Shown here: in pieces, positions 50,895 through 60,798 of the stretch
Layout: every line of letters starts with the position of its first letter
Numbering within the stretch: position 1 is the first letter of the stretch
Assembly: GCF_000737195.2 (NCBI RefSeq)
Contig: NZ_JALM01000051.1
Span: forward strand, 1 to 64,000
Source: Sciscionella sediminilitoris
GTDB taxonomy: Bacteria > Actinomycetota > Actinomycetes > Mycobacteriales > Pseudonocardiaceae
DNA: 64,000 bases
Direction: 5' to 3'
Notes under the pieces: model-generated
Seen by the model: the letters and a program-made list of their open reading frames with translations, nothing else
Databases searched by the model: none
What the model was told of the DNA's origin: nothing
Program-made: the position numbers and the translations under genes

Positions 50895-52286
50895 ATGACC
50901 GCGATAGCCGACAATGCGAACACCGCACTCGAACACCGGCGCGCAGCCGCGAAGGCGCACCTGTGGCCGCACTTCACCCCGCTGACGGCCCACGACTCCC
51001 CCGGCGTTCCGACCATCGTGCGCGGCGAGGGCGCCTACGTCTACGACGACACCGGCCGCCGCTTCTTCGACGGGCTCTCCGGGCTGTTCGTGGTGCAGGC
51101 CGGGCACGGGCGCGCGGAGCTCGCGGACGCGGCCGCCAAGCAGGCGCGCGAGCTCGGCTACTTCCCGCTGTGGTCCTTCGACCACCCGAGCGCGATCGAT
51201 CTCGCCGAGCGCATCGCGAACGAGGCACCGGGCGATCTGAACCGGGTGTTCTTCACCAGCGGCGGAAGCGAGGCCGTCGAGACCGCGTGGAAGCTGATCA
51301 AGCAGTACTTCAAGCTCACCGGGAAACCGATGAAGCACAAGGTGATCAGCCGCACCATCGCCTATCACGGCACTACGCACGGCGCGCTGTCCATCAACGG
51401 CATCCCCGCGCACCGGCAGAACTTCGAGCCGCTCGTACCCGGCACCCACAAGGCCGCGAACACCAACATCTACCGCTCCCCGATCTTCGGCGACGACCCG
51501 AAGGCGTTCGGTGAGTGGGTCGCCGACGAGATCGAGCGCGCGATCCTGATGGAGGGCGCGGACTCGGTCGCCGCCGTTTTCCTCGAACCGGTGCAGAACG
51601 CCGGCGGCTGCTTCCCGCCGCCGCCTGGCTACTTCCAGCGGGTCCGGGAGATCTGCGACCGGCACGACGTGCTGCTCGTCTCGGACGAGGTCATCTGCGC
51701 GTGGGGCAGGCTCGGGCACGCGTTCGGCGCGAGCCGCTACGGCTACCAGCCGGACATCATCACCTGTGCCAAGGGACTCACCTCCGGGTACGCCCCGCTC
51801 GGCGCCACGATCATCTCCGACCGGATCGCCGAGCCGTTCCTCGCCGACGGCGTGACCTTCCCGCACGGCATCACCTTCGGCGGGCACCCGGTCGCCTGTG
51901 CGATCGCGCTGGCCAACCTGGACCTGTTCGAGCGCGAGGACCTCTACGGCAACGTCCAGCGCAACGAGGGCGCATTCCGCTCCACCCTGGAGAAGCTCCA
52001 CGATCTGCCGATCGTCGGCGATGTGCGCGGTGACGGGTACTTCTACGGCGTCGAACTGGTCAAGGACAAGGCGACCAAGGAATCGTTCACCGCCGAGGAA
52101 GCGAACCGGATCCTCTACGGCTACCTCTCACCCGCGCTGCTCGAGCACGGCCTCTACTGCCGCGCCGACGACCGCGGTGACCCGGTCATCCAGCTCGCCC
52201 CGCCGCTGATCTGCGGCCAGGAGCACTTCGACGAGATCGAGGGGATCCTGCGCGAGGTGCTGACCACCGCCTATTCGAAGCTGTAA
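50895..52286 (+). CDS. Class III (omega) aminotransferase, PLP-dependent
   Basis: Protein of 463 residues. The PLP-binding pieces are FFTSGGSEAVETAWKL, the aromatic YHGTTHGA, Asp in LLVSDEVICAWGR, and the Schiff-base Lys in IITCAKGLTSGYAPLGA. Similar enzymes use putrescine, beta-alanine, GABA or taurine as amino donor with pyruvate or 2-oxoglutarate. With the divergent APC permease this suggests polyamine or omega-amino acid catabolism. Closed by a hairpin 15 bp downstream. Confidence 0.93.
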   Translation: MTAIADNANTALEHRRAAAKAHLWPHFTPLTAHDSPGVPTIVRGEGAYVYDDTGRRFFDGLSGLFVVQAGHGRAELADAAAKQARELGYFPLWSFDHPSAIDLAERIANEAPGDLNRVFFTSGGSEAVETAWKLIKQYFKLTGKPMKHKVISRTIAYHGTTHGALSINGIPAHRQNFEPLVPGTHKAANTNIYRSPIFGDDPKAFGEWVADEIERAILMEGADSVAAVFLEPVQNAGGCFPPPPGYFQRVREICDRHDVLLVSDEVICAWGRLGHAFGASRYGYQPDIITCAKGLTSGYAPLGATIISDRIAEPFLADGVTFPHGITFGGHPVACAIALANLDLFEREDLYGNVQRNEGAFRSTLEKLHDLPIVGDVRGDGYFYGVELVKDKATKESFTAEEANRILYGYLSPALLEHGLYCRADDRGDPVIQLAPPLICGQEHFDEIEGILREVLTTAYSKL

Positions 52287-52300
52287 CCACCGGCGCGAAC

Positions 52301-52360
52301 GGGCCGCTGCCCATGATCCGGACTCCGCCGTCTGGATCATGACAAGGCAGCGGCCCTTCT
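52301..52360 (+). terminator. Branched hairpin terminator after the aminotransferase
   Basis: Outer arms GGGCCGCTGCC and GGCAGCGGCCC enclose an inner pair ATGATCC/GGATCAT and are followed by TTCT. Confidence 0.8.
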
Positions 52361-52375
52361 GCCATCGTGTGCCGA

Positions 52376-53806
52376 ATGCGCGACCCACTGCGATTCGGTC
52401 ACCGGGTGCTCGCCATCGCCGTCTCGGCAGCCGCCCTCCTGCTACTCGGTACCCCCGCTCCGGCCGCCGGGCCACCGGCGAATCCGTGGCTCGGTCCCGC
52501 CGGATCCGCGACCATGCACGGGGACGCGGAGTCCTCGGACACGACCACCGCCGCGGGGCCGGGCACCGGGCCCGTGCGGGTGCGGACGGCCAAGCTGGGC
52601 GCCGCCTGCCCGACAGTGCTCGCCGGACGGGACGGATATCCGGTAGCGCTGTGCACCACGCAGCTCGGGCGCACCCCGACGGTCTTCCTGCTCGATCCGG
52701 AGACCACGCGGCCGCTCGCCCGGTTGGCGCTGCCGAAGGGCTCACTGCTCGGCGGGGTCTACGCCTACCTCGACAACCGCGACCGGCTCGTCTTCGTGGA
52801 CGGCGACAACGAACTGGTGCGGGTGGCCCACCGGCACACGAGCTCCGGGTGGCGGCTGACCATCACCGAGCGAACCCCGCTGGGCTCGGCGATCCCCGAG
52901 GGCGACGGCGTTTCGAGCCTCATGCCGGACTGGCGTGGCCGGATCTGGTTCGGCACGAACCGGGGCACCGTGGGTGTGCTGGACGGCTCGGTGGCCCGCA
53001 CCGTCCGGCTCGGTGAGCAGATCGCGAACAGCATCTCCACCGCGCCCGGAGGGACCGCCGTCGCCACCACGCACGCCCTGTACCGGCTCTCGGCGGGCCC
53101 GGACGGAGTACCGCACGTGGACTGGCGGGTGGCCTACGAGCGCGGACCGGGCCGGAAACCGGGGCAGCTGAGCTGGGGAACCGGCGCTTCACCGACTTTC
53201 TTCGGACCGCGCACCGGCACCGAATACCTCGCGATCACCGACAACGCGGCGCCCGGGGAGAACCTGGTCGTGGTGGACGCGCGCACCGGGGCGCCGGTGT
53301 GCACCACGCCGAGCGGCATCGCCGGGACCGAGCTCTCCCCGGTGGCCTCCGGGGATTCGGTGTACCTGGCGAGCACCTACGGGTATCCGTATCCCGCCCT
53401 TCCCGAGGGCGCGGGGCCGAGCACCCCGTTGCTCGCCCCGTTCACCGGCGGTATGACCAGGATCGATGTACACGCGGGCGGCTGTTCCACGGTATGGCGG
53501 AACCACGAGCGTTCGGCCGCCGTGCCGCGACTGTCCACGGCGGACGGGAAGCTGTACACGATCACCAGGGAGAAACCCTTGGGCGGTGCCCGGGGCAGCA
53601 CCCTGTTCGATCACTACGAGGCAGCCGTGATCGACGCGAAGACCGGTCACACCTCCACCGCGGGGCGGATCGGTTCCGGTTTCTTCTCCGACACCCTGCA
53701 GATGGTCGGCAGCATCGTGCCCGGCCGGGTGCAGTACCAGGGCACCGTCGACGGCGTGGTCGCGATCCGGCCGGCGGACGCCGCTCAGCCCGCGATCGCG
53801 AGATAG
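52376..53806 (+). CDS. Secreted beta-propeller-like protein of unknown function
   Basis: Protein of 476 residues with a signal peptide (VLAIAVSAAALLLLGTPAPAA). The mature part is rich in short strands with repeated patterns such as VFLLDPETTRPLARL, LVVVDARTGAPVC and AAVIDAKTGHTSTAG, as in PQQ/YncE-type propellers. Scattered Cys residues may form disulfides. No catalytic signature. ATG 52376 preferred over GTG 52367. The 3' end overlaps the convergent spermidine-synthase-like gene by 22 bp. Role unknown. Confidence 0.8.
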   Translation: MRDPLRFGHRVLAIAVSAAALLLLGTPAPAAGPPANPWLGPAGSATMHGDAESSDTTTAAGPGTGPVRVRTAKLGAACPTVLAGRDGYPVALCTTQLGRTPTVFLLDPETTRPLARLALPKGSLLGGVYAYLDNRDRLVFVDGDNELVRVAHRHTSSGWRLTITERTPLGSAIPEGDGVSSLMPDWRGRIWFGTNRGTVGVLDGSVARTVRLGEQIANSISTAPGGTAVATTHALYRLSAGPDGVPHVDWRVAYERGPGRKPGQLSWGTGASPTFFGPRTGTEYLAITDNAAPGENLVVVDARTGAPVCTTPSGIAGTELSPVASGDSVYLASTYGYPYPALPEGAGPSTPLLAPFTGGMTRIDVHAGGCSTVWRNHERSAAVPRLSTADGKLYTITREKPLGGARGSTLFDHYEAAVIDAKTGHTSTAGRIGSGFFSDTLQMVGSIVPGRVQYQGTVDGVVAIRPADAAQPAIAR

Positions 53807-54438
53807 ACCACATCGGGTTCGCCGCGGGGCACCGGCACCTCGTGCACGGCGACCTCGGCGAACTCCGCGCGCAGGGCCCGCTCGAAACCCGGATCCGCCG
53901 CGGCGCTCCACACGCCGAGCACACCGCCGGCGGAAAGGCAGCGGCGCAACCGGGCCAGACCGGCTCCGGTGTACAACGCGGCGTTCTCCTCGTTGACCGT
54001 CCACTGTGGACCATTGTCGATATCGAGACAGATCGCCTCGAAGACCGGCTCCCCCGCCAGGTAGTCGAGCAGATCCTCGTTCCGGACCGTCACCGCGGGC
54101 TCGGCGAGCGCATCCCCGTGCCAGGGCGCGAGCGGACCACCGCTGGCGTTCCAGTCCACGACGGCACGCTCGCGTTCCACGACCACCACCTGGCCGACGT
54201 TCGGCTGGTCGAGCGCGGCGCGTAACGAGAAGCCGACCCCGAGGCCGCCGATGAGCATCCGCCCGCCCGCGCGCATCCGCTCGGCCGCCGCGGTCACCAG
54301 CAACCGCTCCGAGGCACCGCCCCTGGTGTCCATCAGGAAGGTGCCGTTCGCGATGACCTCACAGTGCCCGCCGACCTGCCGGAGCACCAGTTCACCGCAC
54401 ACCCCGGCCACGCGCTCGAGCATCGTCACACGAGTCAT
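53785..54438 (-). CDS. Spermidine synthase-like SAM-binding protein
   Basis: Protein of 217 residues with a Rossmann methyltransferase/aminopropyltransferase fold: MLIGGLGVGFSLRAAL, VVVVERERAVVDWN, then AICLDIDNGPQWTVNEENAALYT. It is shorter than true SpeE and lacks its N-terminal barrel, so substrate and reaction are uncertain. It often appears in actinobacteria as an orphan. ATG 54438 was chosen; ATG 54447 and 54423 are alternatives. Confidence 0.8.
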   Translation of the reverse strand: MTRVTMLERVAGVCGELVLRQVGGHCEVIANGTFLMDTRGGASERLLVTAAAERMRAGGRMLIGGLGVGFSLRAALDQPNVGQVVVVERERAVVDWNASGGPLAPWHGDALAEPAVTVRNEDLLDYLAGEPVFEAICLDIDNGPQWTVNEENAALYTGAGLARLRRCLSAGGVLGVWSAAADPGFERALRAEFAEVAVHEVPVPRGEPDVVYLAIAG

Positions 54439-54478
54439 TGTGCACATCCCGGGTCGGACCGGATGAGCACGGAGATAG

Positions 54479-55516
<1,038 letters not shown>

Positions 55517-55538
55517 TCCGGCCCGGTTTCCGTTCAGC

Positions 55539-55571
55539 ACCGCCCCGCGGGGAGTTTCCCTGCGGGGCGGT
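55539..55571 (+). terminator. Hairpin after mdh
   Basis: 10-bp arms ACCGCCCCGC and GCGGGGCGGT, with an extra GGG/CCC inside; no T run follows. Confidence 0.65.
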
Positions 55572-55584
55572 CTGCTGTCCGGCC

Positions 55585-55629
55585 CAGTCCTGTGTGATTC
55601 AGTTCTGTGTGATTCAGTTCTGTGCGGCC
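55585..55629. repeat. Tandem 15-bp repeat between mdh and the DUF3017-like gene
   Basis: Three units close to CAGTTCTGTGTGATT follow each other (55585, 55600, 55615), the third diverging after ten bases. Non-coding convergent gap. Confidence 0.8.
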
Positions 55630-55643
55630 CAGTCCCGTCCAGC

Positions 55644-55931
55644 TCAGCCGAGTGGCCCGCCGGTGATGGTCAGGGCCACCACGATCATGATCGCGCCGAA
55701 CCCGCCGTAGAGCAGCACGTCGACCGGTTTGCTGCGCAGCGCGAGCAGGCCCATCTGTTCCCGGCCGAGGATGCCCCGCAGCAGCGCGGCGATCAGCAGA
55801 CCGCCGCCGATCAGCGTCGATCCCCACCGCCAGTGGTAGAGGCCGATGAGCACGAATCCGGCCAGCACGACGAGCAGCACCGTGGCGAACGGGAGCGCGG
55901 TGCGCAGGCTGGCCCGGTCCACGTGCGTCAC
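55644..55931 (-). CDS. DUF3017-like small membrane protein
   Basis: Protein of 95 residues with three hydrophobic helices ([51 protein letters not shown]). Length, helix number and location directly after folD match DUF3017. The GTG start overlaps the folD stop by four bases, so it is translationally coupled. Function unknown. Confidence 0.82.
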   Translation of the reverse strand: MTHVDRASLRTALPFATVLLVVLAGFVLIGLYHWRWGSTLIGGGLLIAALLRGILGREQMGLLALRSKPVDVLLYGGFGAIMIVVALTITGGPLG

Positions 55932-56776
55932 GCGCGCTGCTCGGCCGCGGAGACGACGTTCGCGAGCAGGTGGGTGATGGTCATCGGCCCGACACCGCCC
56001 GGGATCGGCGCCAGATAACCCGCGACCTCGGCGACCTCGGGGGCGACATCGCCGACCGGACCGTTCTCGGTGCGGGTGCTGCCCACATCCACGACGGCGG
56101 CACCCGGCTTGACCATGTCCGCGGTGATGATCCCCGCGGAACCGGCCGCGGCGACCACGATGTCCGCGCGGGACACCTCGGCGGCCAGATCCCGGGTCCC
56201 GGTGTGGCACAGCGTGACGGTGGCGTTCTCGCTGCGCCGGGTCAGCAGCAGCCCGATCGGGCGGCCGACGGTGGTCCCCCTGCCGACGACGGTGACCCGC
56301 GCGCCTTCGATCGGCACCCCGTAGCGGCGCAGCAGGGTGATGATCCCGTTCGGCGTGCACGGCAGCGGGGCCGGCTCACCGAGCACGAGTTTGCCCAGGT
56401 TGACCGGGTGCAGACCGTCGACATCCTTGGCGGGGTCGACGCGCTCCAGGATCCGGTACTCGTCGAGATGCTTGGGCAGCGGCAGCTGCACGAGGTAGCC
56501 GGTGCACGCCGGGTCGGCGTTGAGCTCGTCGATCACGGCCTCGAGCTCGGCCTGGCCGATGTCGGCGGGCAGGTCCCGGCGGATCGAGTTGATCCCGACC
56601 TTCTCGCAGGCGCGGTGCTTCATCCGCACGTACGTGTGCGAACCGGGATCGTCGCCGACGAGAACCGTCCCCAGTCCCGGGACGATGTCGCGCTCGGCCA
56701 GCTTGGCGACCCGCTCGCGCAGTTCTTCGTGCATGGTGGTGCGGAGGGCTTTGCCGTCCAGGATCGTGGCTGTCAC
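55928..56776 (-). CDS. folD: Bifunctional methylenetetrahydrofolate dehydrogenase/cyclohydrolase
   Basis: Protein of 282 residues converting 5,10-methylene-THF to 10-formyl-THF. Family motifs: [14 protein letters not shown] with catalytic Lys, [21 protein letters not shown], the NADP site [14 protein letters not shown] and PGGVGPMT near the end. GTG 56776 ([12 protein letters not shown]) aligns with the mycobacterial start; GTG 56794 would add six residues. Operon with the DUF3017-like gene. Confidence 0.96.
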   Translation of the reverse strand: MTATILDGKALRTTMHEELRERVAKLAERDIVPGLGTVLVGDDPGSHTYVRMKHRACEKVGINSIRRDLPADIGQAELEAVIDELNADPACTGYLVQLPLPKHLDEYRILERVDPAKDVDGLHPVNLGKLVLGEPAPLPCTPNGIITLLRRYGVPIEGARVTVVGRGTTVGRPIGLLLTRRSENATVTLCHTGTRDLAAEVSRADIVVAAAGSAGIITADMVKPGAAVVDVGSTRTENGPVGDVAPEVAEVAGYLAPIPGGVGPMTITHLLANVVSAAEQRA

Positions 56777-56818
56777 GGTTCCGGATTCTGTCACGAACCG
56801 GGTGGCCTACAGAACGGT

Positions 56819-56852
56819 CCGGGCACGTGAATGGAACCATTCACGTGCCCGG
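56819..56852. promoter_or_regulatory. 34-bp near-perfect palindrome upstream of folD
   Basis: Arms CCGGGCACGTGAATGG and CCATTCACGTGCCCGG (16 bp each, perfect) flank AA. It lies 42 bp upstream of the folD start and 142 bp before the TNT gene. No T run on either side and no converging genes, so an operator or cruciform is more likely than a terminator. Confidence 0.6.
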
Positions 56853-56994
56853 TGTATTCGATCTTCCGGATGAACAACGCACGGCAAGCCGGATTGGGTT
56901 ACGGTTTCTACTGAACACCCAGATGCGGACACACCGGGCGGCGGTCGGCGTCCGGGCGGTTCATCAGGTCAAGGGAAGGTGACAGGAATACGCC

Positions 56995-59022
56995 GTGTCG
57001 CAGCCAACTACCGCTGACTCCAACGCGCTGATCAAGCAGATCGGCATCACGCTGATCAACGCAGCACCGCAGGACTGGCAGCAGATCCGGACCGAGTTCC
57101 GCGCAACAGGACGGTACTACGAGCTGTCCGCGGAGATCGTGAACAACACGGGCGCGACGAACGCGTGGACGGCCTCGCACGCGATCGCCCTGATGTTCGC
57201 CCGGTTACGTGCGGCTATGCACCCGATCGAGGGCGGCACCTGGTTCAACGCGCGGTACCACATCGAGCGGCCGTCCAAGTACAACGTCGAGTTCGACCGC
57301 GACGAGCCACAGTGGCGAACCCAGCCGCCACCGCAGGCGTTCCGCGACGAACTGCGCTACTTCCCGCGTGAGGAGGCCGACGTCCCCGACTGGCTGATGA
57401 TGCGCATGTCCGGCATCTCGGACAATTCGGCGCCGCCCGCGGGTGAAGCCCAGTTCCGGGTCGCCCGGATCTTCGACGGCAAGGGCCCGAACGGGCGGCC
57501 GACGGTGAACCGGCCCCCGGTGCCCGAGCAGGAGCGCGATCAGCTGCGCCAGTACCTCGACCGGGCCAGACTGATCCTCCCGGTACGCGGCAACGACGTG
57601 GACCACCTCTCCTCCGACGGGCAGCAGAGCGTGCCCATCGCGTTCCACTCCGACGGTGTGTGGATCTGGCCGGCCGCGGTCAACTACTACTTCGCGCGCT
57701 ACGGCCTGCCCCCGGAGCCGGGACTCGTCGAGCACGCGCGCGCGAGTCAGTTCGCCGCTCCCGATCTCGAGGACTCCACCGCCGAGGCCGCGGCGCGGAT
57801 GATCACGGGCGGACGGCCCCCCGGTCCACCGGTACGCCAGGGCGCCACCCCGCCACCGGAGCCCCCGGAACCGGCCAGGACCTCCGGCGGCGAGATCGGC
57901 GCACAGCTGCGCGCGAAGCTCGAGGCCGCCGGGGTACCCGCCGAGTCGTACCGCATCGGCGAGTTCGTCCCGGGAACCTGGCACCTGCTGCGCACCCCGG
58001 ACGGCTGGCTCGTAGCCCGCCCTGATCCGGCCAATCCGGCCCCGATGCGCTTCGCCGAGGAACACGACGCGGCCGCGTTCATGCTGGGCAAGCTGCTCCT
58101 GGATCGCCCGGCCGAGGCGTCCCGCCCGGAGACGGCCCCGGATGCCGGAGCGGCCCCGGCCGCCGCGGCGCTGCCGGTCACCGAGCAGGCGGATCCGGAG
58201 CCCGTCCACGCGGCGGCCCCCGTACCGCAACCGGAACCCACCCCCGTTGCCGCCGCACTCGAGGCCGAGCCGATCGCCGCTCAGGTCGAGTCGGAGCTCG
58301 CCCCTGCCGAGCCGGCCGAGCCCGAGGCCGCCGACTCCGAACCCGCTTCGGACGCCCCCGGCCCCGCGGCGAGCGCAGCCACGGAACCCGAAACAGCGGA
58401 ACCCGAAACGGCCGAACCGGGGACGACCGAGCCGGAAACGGCGGAACCCGAAGCAACCGGGCACGAAGAGGCCGAACCCGGCGAACCGGAACAGACCGGA
58501 TCCGCCGAGGAGTCGTCCGAGGTGGCCGTCCCGGCCGGTTCCGCCGAGGGCCAGCACGAAGCCGCGGACCAGGAACCGCCCGCGCAGCAGGCCGAGTCCG
58601 AGGCACCCCGGCACGCCGCCGCCGCGGAACCGGAAGAGCCCGAGGCACCCGGGGAACCCGAGGAATCCGAGGCCGCTCTTTCCCCCAGTGACCTGTGGAA
58701 ACGCTGGCGCCTCTCGGATGATCCGCCCGGCGAGCTGTTCCGCAACAAGGCGCGCGACCGGCTCACCCCCGGTACCACCGTGGACCGCTACGGCGAACCG
58801 GACGGCGGACTCGTACACCTCGCGGGCACCCCCTTCGAGGAGCGCTCGCTGCCCGGCGAATGGGCCGAGCGCGAGGTGCGCACCTACCGGGTGAGCAGTG
58901 AGATCGAGGTGCTCTCCGGTACCGCGATCCCGTGGTTCGATCAGCCGGGCGGCGGCACCGGGTACCTGCTGCCCAAGCCGATCACCGAGCTGCTCGCGGA
59001 CGGGGCGCTCGAGCAGGCCTGA
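56995..59022 (+). CDS. TNT-domain protein (predicted NAD+ glycohydrolase) with multi-domain N-terminal half
   Basis: Protein of 675 residues from GTG 56995. The C-terminal ~105 residues match the TNT toxin domain: TVDRYGEPDGG (Arg598), GTPFEERSLPGEW, then IPWFDQPGGGTGYLL with the conserved Gln (650). TNT hydrolyses NAD+. Residues 1-140 (PQDWQQIRTEFRATGRYYEL, ARLRAAMHPIEGGTWFNARYHI, RDELRYFPRE) resemble the YezG/DUF600-type immunity fold. Two further small domains follow (IAFHSDGVWIWPAAVNYYFARYG near 220; a segment near 300-365), then a ~200-residue Pro/Ala/Glu linker. No signal peptide. It lacks ESX neighbours. It may be a polymorphic toxin or a housekeeping NAD hydrolase. Confidence 0.82.
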   Translation: MSQPTTADSNALIKQIGITLINAAPQDWQQIRTEFRATGRYYELSAEIVNNTGATNAWTASHAIALMFARLRAAMHPIEGGTWFNARYHIERPSKYNVEFDRDEPQWRTQPPPQAFRDELRYFPREEADVPDWLMMRMSGISDNSAPPAGEAQFRVARIFDGKGPNGRPTVNRPPVPEQERDQLRQYLDRARLILPVRGNDVDHLSSDGQQSVPIAFHSDGVWIWPAAVNYYFARYGLPPEPGLVEHARASQFAAPDLEDSTAEAAARMITGGRPPGPPVRQGATPPPEPPEPARTSGGEIGAQLRAKLEAAGVPAESYRIGEFVPGTWHLLRTPDGWLVARPDPANPAPMRFAEEHDAAAFMLGKLLLDRPAEASRPETAPDAGAAPAAAALPVTEQADPEPVHAAAPVPQPEPTPVAAALEAEPIAAQVESELAPAEPAEPEAADSEPASDAPGPAASAATEPETAEPETAEPGTTEPETAEPEATGHEEAEPGEPEQTGSAEESSEVAVPAGSAEGQHEAADQEPPAQQAESEAPRHAAAAEPEEPEAPGEPEESEAALSPSDLWKRWRLSDDPPGELFRNKARDRLTPGTTVDRYGEPDGGLVHLAGTPFEERSLPGEWAEREVRTYRVSSEIEVLSGTAIPWFDQPGGGTGYLLPKPITELLADGALEQA

Positions 59023-59115
59023 ACCTGCCAAGCACAGGGGCGCCTGCTACGGCGTTCACGGTTAGCAGTACGCTTGTACCGTAAGCGGGCTGCGAGAACA
59101 GAGGAGACCTACCGC

Positions 59116-60336
59116 ATGGCTAAGATCAAGGTGGAGGGGACGGTCGCCGAACTCGACGGCGACGAGATGACCCGGATCATCTGGCAGTTCATCAAGGACA
59201 AGCTGATCCACCCGTACCTCGATGTCAACCTGGACTACTTCGACCTCGGGATGGAACACCGGGACGCGACCGACGACCAGGTCACCGTGGACGCCGCGAA
59301 CGCGATCGCCAAGCACGGCGTCGGCGTGAAGTGCGCGACCATCACCCCGGACGAGGCGCGGGTCGAGGAGTTCGGCCTCAAGAAGATGTGGCGCAGCCCG
59401 AACGGCACGATCCGCAACATCCTCGGCGGTGTCATCTTCCGCGAGCCGATCGTGATCTCGAACATCCCCCGCTACGTCCCGCACTGGACCAAGCCGATCA
59501 TCATCGGCCGCCACGCGCACGCCGACCAGTACAAGGCCTCGGACTTCAAGGTCCCCGGCGCGGGCACCGTCACCATCACCTACACCCCCGAGGACGGCTC
59601 CGAGCCGCTCGAGCTCGAGGTCGCCAAGTTCGGCGAAGACGGTGGCGTGGCGATGGGCATGTACAACTTCCGCAAGTCCATCGAGGACTTCGCGCACGCC
59701 TCGCTGCGGTACGGGCTCGACCGTGGTTACCCGGTCTACATGTCCACCAAGAACACCATCCTCAAGGCCTACGACGGGATGTTCAAGGACACCTTCGCCG
59801 AGATCTACGAGCGCGACTACAAGGCGCAGTTCGAGGCCGCGGGGATCACCTACGAACACCGGCTCATCGACGACATGGTCGCCTCCGCGCTGAAGTGGGA
59901 GGGCGGCTACATCTGGGCGTGCAAGAACTACGACGGTGACGTGCAGTCCGACACGGTCGCCCAGGGCTTCGGCTCGCTCGGCCTGATGACCTCGGTGCTC
60001 ATGACCCCGGACGGCAAGGTCGAGGCCGAGGCCGCACACGGCACGGTCACCCGGCACTACCGCCAGCACCAGCAGGGCAAGGCGACCTCGACCAACCCGA
60101 TCGCCTCGATCTTCGCCTGGACCCGCGGCCTCGACGCCCGCGGCAAGAAGGACAACACCCCCGCGGTGGTCGAGTTCGCGAACACCCTCGAGCAGGTCGT
60201 CATCGAGACCGTGGAGAGCGGCAAGATGACCAAGGACCTCGCGCTGCTCGTCGGCAACGATCAGCCGTACCAGACCACCGAGGAATTCCTCGCGACGCTG
60301 GACGAGAACCTGCAGCGGAAGATGGCTTCCGCCTGA
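59116..60336 (+). CDS. icd: NADP-dependent isocitrate dehydrogenase (homodimeric type)
   Basis: Protein of 406 residues. It resembles the eukaryote-like dimeric ICDH: start [19 protein letters not shown], substrate motif [12 protein letters not shown], metal-binding region [15 protein letters not shown], and [16 protein letters not shown] for NADP. It converts isocitrate to 2-oxoglutarate and is a main NADPH source. GAGGAG precedes ATG 59116; the longer in-frame start was rejected. Strong terminator downstream. Confidence 0.97.
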   Translation: MAKIKVEGTVAELDGDEMTRIIWQFIKDKLIHPYLDVNLDYFDLGMEHRDATDDQVTVDAANAIAKHGVGVKCATITPDEARVEEFGLKKMWRSPNGTIRNILGGVIFREPIVISNIPRYVPHWTKPIIIGRHAHADQYKASDFKVPGAGTVTITYTPEDGSEPLELEVAKFGEDGGVAMGMYNFRKSIEDFAHASLRYGLDRGYPVYMSTKNTILKAYDGMFKDTFAEIYERDYKAQFEAAGITYEHRLIDDMVASALKWEGGYIWACKNYDGDVQSDTVAQGFGSLGLMTSVLMTPDGKVEAEAAHGTVTRHYRQHQQGKATSTNPIASIFAWTRGLDARGKKDNTPAVVEFANTLEQVVIETVESGKMTKDLALLVGNDQPYQTTEEFLATLDENLQRKMASA

Positions 60337-60354
60337 TCGCCCGGATTCCGAATG

Positions 60355-60391
60355 AATCGGGCCGCACCATTCCGGTGCGGCCCGATTTTTT
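60355..60391 (+). terminator. Rho-independent terminator of icd
   Basis: 14-bp arms AATCGGGCCGCACC and GGTGCGGCCCGATT with a five-base loop, then TTTT. Confidence 0.95.
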
Positions 60392-60428
60392 GTCGTGAGG
60401 CAGGTCCGGATTTTATTACCATTCAGTT

Positions 60429-60701
60429 GTGGACAACTACCCGTTCAGGTCCCTCCGTGGAGTGAGATCAAGGGCTTTTGTTGGCACCGGAGCGCATATC
60501 GGTGTATTCCTAATCATGGTCGTCAGAGGGTATCTCCGATGGCTTGCCGAGAGAAACGACGGAGCGGAGGAAGCGATGTGCGAATCGGTAATTCGCTCCG
60601 GAAAAAGCCCGGTAATCGCCGTCGATGTTTTCCGGAGGACCGGCCGGTGGGCAGCCGATAAAGTCCACTCACCCGGCCTGCCGTGCCCGGCTGACCGCTG
60701 A
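60429..60701 (+). CDS. Possible 90-residue protein in a lower-GC interval
   Basis: An open frame of 90 residues from GTG, lying between the icd terminator and another strong terminator 30 bp after its stop. This suggests a separate transcript. The translation has one hydrophobic stretch (AHIGVFLIMVVRGYL) and is otherwise Arg/Gly-rich. Third-position GC is clearly lower than in neighbours and no ribosome site stands out, so it may instead be an sRNA or degraded gene. The rest of the gap 60337-60798 shows nothing else. Confidence 0.3.
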   Translation: MDNYPFRSLRGVRSRAFVGTGAHIGVFLIMVVRGYLRWLAERNDGAEEAMCESVIRSGKSPVIAVDVFRRTGRWAADKVHSPGLPCPADR

Positions 60702-60731
60702 GCACGGAGAAACCCGAGGGGAAGGTTGAGA

Positions 60732-60763
60732 ACCGGGCCGGAGCCGACGGGCTCCGGCCCGGT
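60732..60763 (+). terminator. Rho-independent terminator before xth
   Basis: 14-bp arms ACCGGGCCGGAGCC and GGCTCCGGCCCGGT with loop GACG and CTTT shortly after. Nothing established lies between this and the icd terminator. Confidence 0.85.
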
Positions 60764-60798
60764 CCGCTTTGTCGGTGCCGGTCGGTACGCTCGCGCAC

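Noticed and set aside
57205..59031. 608-residue minus-strand frame opposite the TNT gene
   Set aside because: Gly/Leu/Arg-rich shadow of a high-GC third-position gene; the plus strand has recognisable domains.
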